A stretch of 64,000 nt of DNA from Terribacillus aidingensis (GTDB lineage: Bacteria > Bacillota > Bacilli > Bacillales > Amphibacillaceae): assembly GCF_900215625.1 (NCBI RefSeq), contig NZ_OBEK01000002.1, forward strand, positions 124,001-188,000, given 5' to 3'. The stretch's first letter is position 1; each line of letters starts with the position of its first letter. Of this stretch, positions 57,505 to 64,000 are shown one piece after another. Position numbers and translations under genes: made by a program. The notes under the pieces were generated by a model, which made no database searches, was not told the origin of the DNA, and worked only from the letters and a program-made list of their open reading frames with translations.

Positions 57505-57867
57505 ATGGGTAAAAGAATTCTAATTGTAGACGACGCAGCATTTATGCGCATGATGATTAAGGACATTTTGACAAAGAACGGGTTTGAAGTAGTAGGGGAA
57601 GCCCAAGATGGTCAGCAAGCAGTAGAGAAATACAAAGAACTAACACCAGATCTAGTTACAATGGATATTACAATGCCGGAAATGGACGGTATTGCGGCTA
57701 TGAAAGAAATTAAAAGCCAATATCCAGATGCGAAAGTTATTATGTGTTCAGCAATGGGACAGCAGGCGATGGTTATCGACGCTATCCAAGCAGGAGCGAA
57801 GGACTTTATCGTTAAACCATTCCAAGCAGACCGTGTTGTAGAAGCAATTACAAAGGCTTTAAGCTAA
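57505..57867 (+). CDS. cheY: Chemotaxis response regulator CheY
   Basis: A 120-residue receiver domain. Seen: acid pocket VDDAAFMR (near 8-15), phosphorylated aspartate in TMDITMPEMDG (near 54), CSAMGQQ, and the lysine in FIVKPFQADR (near 103). It is phosphorylated by CheA and dephosphorylated by FliY/CheC. ATG 57505 has GAGGAAGAG upstream and gives the standard receiver start MGKRILIVDD; the in-frame upstream ATG is rejected. Confidence 0.98.
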   Translation: MGKRILIVDDAAFMRMMIKDILTKNGFEVVGEAQDGQQAVEKYKELTPDLVTMDITMPEMDGIAAMKEIKSQYPDAKVIMCSAMGQQAMVIDAIQAGAKDFIVKPFQADRVVEAITKALS

Positions 57868-57883
57868 AAAAGGTGAGTAGGAA

Positions 57884-58570
57884 ATGATAAAAAGAACAGT
57901 CTGGGCATGCGTGCTTGTGCTAGTGTTGCATTTTGCCGTTTCTCCCGTCGCAGTCTCGGCTGCGGCAAGTGTTGGAGATTGCTTAAAAGAAGATGCTGCA
58001 GGAGCGGATGCCTGCAAGGACATGAATGAAGCCGGTGACCAACAAGAAAATACACCAACAACAGATACGGCTGATTCGGCAGCCGGAGGTACATCTACCT
58101 TCCTGAATCTTGTCAAGCTTGCATTGGCTTTAGTGGTTGTGCTCGGACTGATCTATGTCCTACTGAAGTTTTTAAACAAACGCAATCGATTGTTTCAGCA
58201 AGTGCGCGCCATGGAGAATATAGGCGGGATTGCTTTAGGAAACAACAAATCAGTGCAGATCGTCAGGGTTGGCGAGAAGGTATATATGCTTGGTGTGGGA
58301 GACAATGTAGACTTACTCGCCCAAATTACCGATGAACACACAATTCAGGAACTAACAGAGAAAGAACAGCAGGAAATGAAGGCGTCAGCTTTGCTGACAA
58401 GCATGCTGCCAGGCAGAAAACAGAAAATCGCTGGTCAGGAAGAAACAGCAATAGAGCAGGACGAATCCCAAAATCGTTTTCAAGACCTTTTCAAGCAAGA
58501 GTTAGGGAAATTGAAACAGTCAAGAAACAAATTGAAACAGCAGCAAAGGGAGGGCGCAGAAGATGAATGA
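57884..58570 (+). CDS. fliO: Flagellar biosynthesis protein FliO (FliZ of Bacillus)
   Basis: A 228-residue export-gate assembly protein. Seen: N-terminal signal peptide (VWACVLVLVLHFAVSPVAVS, with an AxA-type end near 24), a short extracytoplasmic region with two cysteines (near 30 and 41), a transmembrane helix (about 72-93), and a FliO cytoplasmic domain with GNNKSVQIVRVGEKVYMLGV, then a charged coiled-coil tail. Overlaps fliP by 8 nt. Confidence 0.92.
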   Translation: MIKRTVWACVLVLVLHFAVSPVAVSAAASVGDCLKEDAAGADACKDMNEAGDQQENTPTTDTADSAAGGTSTFLNLVKLALALVVVLGLIYVLLKFLNKRNRLFQQVRAMENIGGIALGNNKSVQIVRVGEKVYMLGVGDNVDLLAQITDEHTIQELTEKEQQEMKASALLTSMLPGRKQKIAGQEETAIEQDESQNRFQDLFKQELGKLKQSRNKLKQQQREGAEDE

Positions 58571-59228
58571 TTTTATGAGTGTATTTTCTGGAACCGACCC
58601 TGAGAGTGTATCGACCTCGGTAAAGCTGCTGCTTCTGCTGACCGTATTTTCCTTGGCACCAGGGATTTTAATCTTGATGACTTGTTTTACACGTATTATT
58701 GTCGTTTTATCTTTTGTTCGAATGAGCTTAGGCACACAACAAACACCGCCAACACAAGTATTAATCGGAATTGCACTATTTATGACATTCTTTATTATGG
58801 CACCTACTTTCAATGAGATAAATGATCAGGCAATTGCTCCTTTAATGAATAATGAAATGTCATTAGATGAGGCGTATACAGAGGCAAGCGGACCGATTAA
58901 AGCATTTATGGCAGAAGAAACCAGACAAAAGGACTTATCTTTATTTATGAATTATGCCGGTATGGATAAACCGGAATCTATTGATGATATTCCGTTAACG
59001 ACGCTGGTGCCGGCATTTGCGATCAGCGAATTGAAGACCGCCTTTCAGATGGGGTTCATGATTTTCATTCCATTCCTGGTTATCGATATGGCAGTAGCCA
59101 GCATCCTTATGTCAATGGGGATGATGATGCTTCCGCCGGTAATCATCTCATTACCATTTAAGATTTTGTTATTCGTCTTGGTAGACGGCTGGTATCTGGT
59201 GACATCCTCCCTGTTAAGAGGGTTTTAG
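58563..59228 (+). CDS. fliP: Flagellar export gate protein FliP
   Basis: A 221-residue integral membrane protein of the export gate. Seen: APGILILMTCFTRIIVVLSF (near 32-51), LGTQQTPPTQVLIGIALF, FAISELKTAFQMGFMIFIPF and the SMGMMMLPPVIISLPFKILL motif (near 179-198). Four membrane segments. Short form without the long N-terminal signal of proteobacteria. Confidence 0.97.
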   Translation: MNDFMSVFSGTDPESVSTSVKLLLLLTVFSLAPGILILMTCFTRIIVVLSFVRMSLGTQQTPPTQVLIGIALFMTFFIMAPTFNEINDQAIAPLMNNEMSLDEAYTEASGPIKAFMAEETRQKDLSLFMNYAGMDKPESIDDIPLTTLVPAFAISELKTAFQMGFMIFIPFLVIDMAVASILMSMGMMMLPPVIISLPFKILLFVLVDGWYLVTSSLLRGF

Positions 59229-59248
59229 AATGAAGGAGCGTACGCATT

Positions 59249-59518
59249 ATGAGCAGTGAATTTGTCATATCAATCGCAGAACGCGGTATTTATACAGTAC
59301 TTATTATTACTGGTCCTTTGCTAATTCTTGCACTTGCAGTGGGGTTAATCGTCAGCATATTCCAAGCGACAACACAAATACAGGAACAAACACTCGCGTT
59401 CATTCCGAAGATTGTTGCTGTGTTAGTCGGGATTATCTTTTTTGGACCGTGGATGCTGACCAGGATGGTTGAATTTACAGCAGGTATCCTAGAGAATTTG
59501 GATCGGTTTGTGGGCTGA
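59249..59518 (+). CDS. fliQ: Flagellar export gate protein FliQ
   Basis: An 89-residue protein with two membrane helices (about 16-38 and 53-75). Seen: ILALAVGLIVSIFQATTQIQ and QTLAFIPKIVAVLVGIIFFG. It forms the lower gate around FliP-FliR. fliR starts 4 nt after its stop. Confidence 0.97.
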   Translation: MSSEFVISIAERGIYTVLIITGPLLILALAVGLIVSIFQATTQIQEQTLAFIPKIVAVLVGIIFFGPWMLTRMVEFTAGILENLDRFVG

Positions 59519-59522
59519 ATAG

Positions 59523-60302
59523 ATGCTATCTCAGATTGATTATACTGTTGTACCAGCATTTGCATTGGTTTTAGTTCGCCTAATCGCGTTCTTTGTCACA
59601 GTACCGTTATTCTCGTACAAAAATGTGCCGGCGACCTTTAAGATAGGTTTTAGCTTTTTTCTGGCCATGATCATCTTCTTTACCATTGACCGACCGACAA
59701 TACCGGTTGATTCGACATATTTTCTGCTGCTTTTCAAAGAAGCGTTAGTAGGTTTATCCATTGGACTGCTCGCTTTCATCGTTATACAGGCAATCAATGT
59801 GGCAGGCGGACTAATTGATTTTCAAATGGGTTTTGCCATTGCCAACGTTATTGATCCAGTCACAAGAGCACAGAGCCCTTTGACCGGACAATTCTTATAT
59901 ACAATTGCTACCTTATTCCTGCTTTCGATAAACGGACACTTGCTTTTAATCGACGGAATCTTCTACAGTTATCAGCTTATTCCGTTGGATGAGATGGTAC
60001 CATTCGGCAGCCAGGACATTGTAGATCTTGTACTTCATACATTTGGTCAGATGTTTCTTATTGCTTTCCAAATGAGTATCCCAATTGTTGGCAGTCTGTT
60101 TCTTGTTGATGTCGCTATTGGTATTGTAGCCAGAACTGTTCCGCAGCTGAACGTTTTCGTCGTCGGCCCGCCAATCAAGATACTGGTCGCTTTTGTTTTG
60201 CTTTTCATATCAATAGGCGTTTATATGACCGTTGTGAGACAGCTGTTTGACTATATGTTAGTCACAATGCGTGATTTGATGGTCTTGTTTGGAGGGGCTT
60301 AA
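59523..60302 (+). CDS. fliR: Flagellar export gate protein FliR
   Basis: A 259-residue protein with about six membrane segments. Seen: PAFALVLVRLIAFFVTVPLF at the start, GLIDFQMGFAIANVIDP (near 97), SPLTGQFLY, and PQLNVFVVGPPIKILVAF near the end. Separate from FlhB, not the fused FliR-FlhB seen in some Clostridia. Confidence 0.96.
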   Translation: MLSQIDYTVVPAFALVLVRLIAFFVTVPLFSYKNVPATFKIGFSFFLAMIIFFTIDRPTIPVDSTYFLLLFKEALVGLSIGLLAFIVIQAINVAGGLIDFQMGFAIANVIDPVTRAQSPLTGQFLYTIATLFLLSINGHLLLIDGIFYSYQLIPLDEMVPFGSQDIVDLVLHTFGQMFLIAFQMSIPIVGSLFLVDVAIGIVARTVPQLNVFVVGPPIKILVAFVLLFISIGVYMTVVRQLFDYMLVTMRDLMVLFGGA

Positions 60303-60303
60303 A

Positions 60304-61383
60304 TTGAAATACCGTTTAGACCTGCAGTTTTTCGCTGGTGAGAAAACGGAAAAAGCGACATCGAAGAAACGGCAGGATACTAGGAAAAAAGGGCAGGTAG
60401 CCAAGAGTCAAGATATCAACACAGCTTTTCTGCTTTTGTTATCGTTAGGTTTGCTCGCTTTAATGGGCGGTTATTTTAAGGACCAGTTTCTTTATCTCTT
60501 TACCCATGTATTTGATGAATATCTTACAAAAGATATTACAGCAAATACAGTGCAGACTTTGCTGATAGAGATGAGCATCTCACTCGCTAAAATTGTAGGG
60601 CCAGTTATGGCTATTGCCATTATTGCCGGAGTTGTTTCCAACTTTGCGCAGTTTGGCTTTCTTTTCAGCCCAGAGGCTATAAAGTTTGACTTGAAAAAAA
60701 TGGACCCGATTCAAGGTGCAAAGCGTATCTTTTCGGCCCGAGCTTTAGTCGAGCTAGTAAAGTCGCTGCTGAAGATCAGCCTGGTGGGAGCAGTAACCTT
60801 TATCATTCTGTGGCAGAACATGGACACCGTTATGACAATGTTTACAAAAACCGCAGAAAATGCTTTGCAGTTCTTTGGCAGAATTACACTGTATATGGGG
60901 TTTGCCGCAACAGTTGTGCTGCTGTTCATTGCTGTGATTGATTACGTTTATCAGCGTTTTGACTTTGAGAAGAACATCAAGATGTCCAAGCAAGACATCA
61001 AGGATGAGCACAAGAACATGGAAGGAAACCCGCTCATTCGTTCCAAGATAAAGGAAAAGCAGCGCCAGATGTCCATGATGCGTATGATGAGTGAAGTCCC
61101 GAAGGCAGATGTCGTCATTACCAATCCGACACATTTCGCTATTGCAATTCAGTACGATGAATCAAAGTCAGATACGCCGATTGTCGTAGCGAAAGGGATG
61201 GATCATGTAGCATTTAGAATAAGAGAAATAGCAAAAGCGAACAACGTTACGATGGTAGAAAACAAGCCGCTTGCTCGCGGTCTATACAGTAAAGTAGAGC
61301 TTAACCAGCCGATAAAGGAAGAATTTTTCCAGGCGGTAGCGGAGGTGCTTGCCTTTGTTTACCGTACAGAGCGTAAAATGTAA
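60304..61383 (+). CDS. flhB: Flagellar export switch protein FlhB
   Basis: A 359-residue membrane protein that sets substrate specificity. Seen: DLQFFAGEKTEKATSKKRQD at the start, four membrane segments, and the cytoplasmic domain with the autocleavage motif NPTH (residues 274-277) in VITNPTHFAIAIQYD. TTG 60304 has GGAGGGG 6 nt upstream and follows the fliR stop; a TTG five codons earlier lies before the site. Its C-terminal part is the counterpart of the stand-alone YlqH. Confidence 0.96.
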   Translation: MKYRLDLQFFAGEKTEKATSKKRQDTRKKGQVAKSQDINTAFLLLLSLGLLALMGGYFKDQFLYLFTHVFDEYLTKDITANTVQTLLIEMSISLAKIVGPVMAIAIIAGVVSNFAQFGFLFSPEAIKFDLKKMDPIQGAKRIFSARALVELVKSLLKISLVGAVTFIILWQNMDTVMTMFTKTAENALQFFGRITLYMGFAATVVLLFIAVIDYVYQRFDFEKNIKMSKQDIKDEHKNMEGNPLIRSKIKEKQRQMSMMRMMSEVPKADVVITNPTHFAIAIQYDESKSDTPIVVAKGMDHVAFRIREIAKANNVTMVENKPLARGLYSKVELNQPIKEEFFQAVAEVLAFVYRTERKM

Positions 61384-61401
61384 GAGAAGAGGAATAACTT
61401 T

Positions 61402-63435
61402 ATGAAAATTAAGGATATGTCAGTACTTATAGCGGTAATATTAGTGATCATAATGCTGATCGTCCCAATGCCAGGCTGGTTGCTCAGCTTTCTAATCCTA
61501 ATTAATATCACACTTGCTTTAATCGTTATCTTGGTGTCGATGAATACCGAAGAACCGCTGCAATTCTCGATCTTCCCCTCTCTCATACTGTTGCTTACGC
61601 TGTTTAGGCTGGCGCTGAATGTATCAACAACAAGGTCGATTCTTTCAGAAGCGGAAGCAGGTGGGGTCGTAGATACGTTTGGCAGCTTTGTAACTGGAGG
61701 CAACCCGCTTGTTGGATTTGTTGTATTCGTCATTTTAGTTATTATTCAGTTCCTTGTCATCACGAAAGGATCCGAGCGTGTTTCGGAAGTAGCAGCTCGC
61801 TTTACACTGGACGCGATGCCAGGTAAGCAGATGAGTATTGACGCTGATTTAAATGCAGGTATGATTTCTGATGTACAAGCAAAGGAACGCCGCCAGAAAG
61901 TCGAGCATGAAGCAGATTTTTACGGTGCGATGGATGGTGCCAGCAAGTTCGTTAAAGGGGACGCCATTGCTGGAATTATTATTCTGTTAATGAATATTAT
62001 TTTTGGACTCATCATTGGTATGGTCCAGCTGGACATGGGTTTCCAAGAAGCAATTGATACATACATGCGGCTTACAGTTGGCGATGGTTTAGTTTCTCAA
62101 ATACCAGCTATTCTGATTTCAACTGCTACAGGTATCGTGGTAACCCGTGTAGCGTCTGAAGGAAACCTTGGTAGTGATGTAACAAAGCAGCTATTCCGTT
62201 TTCCGAGTATGCTATATATCGCTGCCGGAACAATTTTCTTGTTAGGATTAACACCGATTAACTTCTTCCTGACGACTGCACTTGCTGGTGCATTAGCCGG
62301 CATTGCCTACTTCTTATCCAGATTACAAAAGCAATCGGAAACAGCAGATTTAGAAACAGAGGAAGTCAAAGAAGAAGCTTCAATGAAATCCTCAGATAAT
62401 GTTGTCAGTTTGCTTAGCATGGATCCAATTGAGTTTGAATTTGGGTATGCACTGATTCCGTTAGCGGATACGAACCAAGGCGGAGATCTGCTTGATCGAA
62501 TTGTAATGATTCGGAAACAGCTGGCAATTGAGCTAGGTATCGTTATACCAGTTGTGCGTATTCGCGATAACATCCAGCTAGGCCCGAACGAATATCGCTT
62601 GAAAATTAAAGGCAATGAAGTAGCAGCAGGAGAAGTGCTGCTGGACCATTACTTGGCAATGAGTCCAGGTGTGGAAGATGACGGACTGGAAGGAATCAAT
62701 ACACTGGAACCAGCATTCGGCTTGCCTGCTAAATGGATTAGCGAAGATACAAAAGATGAAGCGGAGCTGTCTGGTTATACAGTAGTTGATCCTCCGTCTG
62801 TTGTTTCTACTCATTTGACCGAAACGATAAAAAGACAAGCGCATGAGTTGCTTGGAAGGCAGGAAACGAAACAGCTGATTGACCATTTGAAAGAATCGTA
62901 TCCGATACTAGTAGAAGAAGTAACCCCAGATCCGCTATCTGTCGGGGATGTGCAGAAAGTGCTGGCAAAACTGCTGCGAGAACAAGTTTCCGTACGAAAC
63001 TTGCCTGTAATCTTTGAAACATTGGCTGACTTCGGAAGGATGACGACCGATACAGATCTTTTAGCAGAGTATGCACGTCAAGCACTGGCTCCGCAAATCA
63101 CGAAACAATATGTTCAGGGGAACCAACCGTTACAAGTAATTACTGTTTCAGGGACAGTTGAGAAGCTGATTGCTGATCATATTCAGCAGACAGAGCATGG
63201 AAACTATTTATCGCTCGATCCAGATGCACAGCAGCAGATCGTCCAGTCTGTCATGGAGCAAGCAGAGCGGTTGTCTTTACAAGAGGAAACGGTCATTGTG
63301 CTCTGTTCGCCTACAATTCGGATGTACATCAGACAGCTGCTTGACCGCAGTCTGCCGCATGCAGTCGTGCTTTCATATAATGAATTGGACAATACAACAG
63401 AAATCAAGAGTGTCGGGATGGTGAATGTCGCATGA
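61402..63435 (+). CDS. flhA: Flagellar export protein FlhA
   Basis: A 677-residue central export component. Seen: about eight N-terminal membrane segments (residues 1-310), the conserved FPSLILLLTLFRLALNVSTT (near 58-77), the cytoplasmic loop with FVKGDAIAGIIILLMNI, and a large C-terminal cytoplasmic domain (about 330-677) with PFGLP-type DPP and RIRDNIQLGPNEYRLKI motifs that bind chaperone-substrate complexes. The stop overlaps the flhF start by 4 nt. Confidence 0.97.
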   Translation: MKIKDMSVLIAVILVIIMLIVPMPGWLLSFLILINITLALIVILVSMNTEEPLQFSIFPSLILLLTLFRLALNVSTTRSILSEAEAGGVVDTFGSFVTGGNPLVGFVVFVILVIIQFLVITKGSERVSEVAARFTLDAMPGKQMSIDADLNAGMISDVQAKERRQKVEHEADFYGAMDGASKFVKGDAIAGIIILLMNIIFGLIIGMVQLDMGFQEAIDTYMRLTVGDGLVSQIPAILISTATGIVVTRVASEGNLGSDVTKQLFRFPSMLYIAAGTIFLLGLTPINFFLTTALAGALAGIAYFLSRLQKQSETADLETEEVKEEASMKSSDNVVSLLSMDPIEFEFGYALIPLADTNQGGDLLDRIVMIRKQLAIELGIVIPVVRIRDNIQLGPNEYRLKIKGNEVAAGEVLLDHYLAMSPGVEDDGLEGINTLEPAFGLPAKWISEDTKDEAELSGYTVVDPPSVVSTHLTETIKRQAHELLGRQETKQLIDHLKESYPILVEEVTPDPLSVGDVQKVLAKLLREQVSVRNLPVIFETLADFGRMTTDTDLLAEYARQALAPQITKQYVQGNQPLQVITVSGTVEKLIADHIQQTEHGNYLSLDPDAQQQIVQSVMEQAERLSLQEETVIVLCSPTIRMYIRQLLDRSLPHAVVLSYNELDNTTEIKSVGMVNVA

Positions 63436-64000
63436 AAATGAAAAAATACACAGCGGCATCCATGCCCGAAGTGATGATACAAGTAAGACGGGAGCTTGGT
63501 AAAGACGCAGTTATTTTGCGTACAAAGGAGTTCACAAGCGGCGGATTTCTCGGTTTATTCAAAAAAAAGCAGATTGAAGTTATTGCGGCTTTGGATCCTG
63601 ATGTAAGCACAGGTGGGCCTGTTAAGGAGAGGGCCGCAGCTGTGTCTGCTGGAGCCTCCAATGTAGCCAGCAAAGAAACAGGGAGCGGTAAGCAAGCAGA
63701 TATGTCTTCCGAACTGACTGCTTTAAAGCAGGAATTAAAAGCGGCAATCTCCGGCCAAACAAGGCACTACGCGATGCCGCTGCAGCGTTTATATGAAAGA
63801 CTGCTTCATAATGAGGTGCTTCCTCAAATCGCTTCGGGTCTGATGGAAAGATTAATTGAACAGGGATACGCTGAGGATGCAGAGAGCAAGCTGCTTGCTC
63901 TGCTTACAGAGCGTTTCAGTAAAGTGCAGCAACCGGCAAGTTTTCAAAAGAAATATATTCATCTTGTCGGTCCCACAGGTGTGGGCAAGACAACAACGAT
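63432..64000 (+). CDS. flhF: Flagellar SRP-type GTPase FlhF (3' truncated by window)
   Basis: The first 189 codons of FlhF, a SIMIBI GTPase that positions or numbers flagella. Seen: basic N-terminal B domain with MKKYTAASMPEVMIQVRREL, SGGFLGLFKKKQIEVIA, a variable linker, the N domain (from about 110), and the G1 motif [13 protein letters not shown] at the window edge. Overlaps the flhA stop. Confidence 0.95.
   Translation, partial: MKMKKYTAASMPEVMIQVRRELGKDAVILRTKEFTSGGFLGLFKKKQIEVIAALDPDVSTGGPVKERAAAVSAGASNVASKETGSGKQADMSSELTALKQELKAAISGQTRHYAMPLQRLYERLLHNEVLPQIASGLMERLIEQGYAEDAESKLLALLTERFSKVQQPASFQKKYIHLVGPTGVGKTTT

Overview
The window is a stretch of chromosome from an endospore-forming, motile, low-to-moderate GC Gram-positive bacterium of the family Bacillaceae. 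The evidence is a 26-residue SpoVM, CodY, FapR with its own operator, a PASTA-domain kinase (PrkC), the FliY form of the flagellar switch, and a gene order that follows the coaBC-to-flhF segment of Bacillus subtilis almost gene for gene. The genus cannot be fixed from the sequence; a Terribacillus or Virgibacillus type relative is only a guess. No prophage, insertion sequence, CRISPR array, rRNA or tRNA gene was seen. Nearly all genes are on the + strand; the exceptions are rpmB and one small UPF0435 gene.

Region 1 (1-10.6 kb): the end of coaBC, then priA, fmt, rsmB, prpC, prkC, rsgA, rpe, thiN and spoVM. These cover replication restart, initiator tRNA formylation, 16S rRNA methylation, Ser/Thr phospho-signalling, ribosome maturation, the pentose phosphate pathway, thiamine pyrophosphate and the spore coat. 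A shared bidirectional terminator faces rpmB. The B. subtilis neighbours def and rlmN are missing from their usual slots.

Region 2 (10.7-21.1 kb): an Asp23-family gene, fakA, sdaAB-sdaAA, recG, then the fatty-acid/phospholipid cluster fapR-plsX-fabD-fabG-acpP and rnc. A textbook FapR operator overlaps the fapR promoter start.

Region 3 (21.1-35 kb): a reverse-strand UPF0435 gene sits between rnc and smc. Then come smc-ftsY, ylxM-ffh (SRP), and the rpsP-khpA-ylqD-rimM-trmD-rplS ribosome group with an L19-type leader. These are followed by lepB, rbgA, rnhB and the ylqG-ylqH pair, which look like stand-alone relatives of FliK and of the cytoplasmic end of FlhB.

Region 4 (35-44.5 kb): sucC-sucD with a cre-like palindrome upstream, dprA, topA, then xerC-hslV-hslU-codY. 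The trmFO gene usually found between topA and xerC is absent. Its place holds a consensus promoter and about 220 nt of structured, apparently non-coding leader.

Region 5 (44.9-64 kb): the large fla/che operon from flgB to the 5' part of flhF, with tight spacing or overlaps throughout. It encodes rod, MS-ring, C-ring, export apparatus, hook and chemotaxis parts. A promoter and a candidate CodY box lie in the gap just upstream.

The most unusual items are the ylqG-ylqH pair (best candidate for an uncharacterised system), the leader at the missing-trmFO site, the probable CUG or AUU start of khpA, a possible hairpin-bridged ribosome binding site at flbD, and a decayed coding fragment in the codY-flgB gap.
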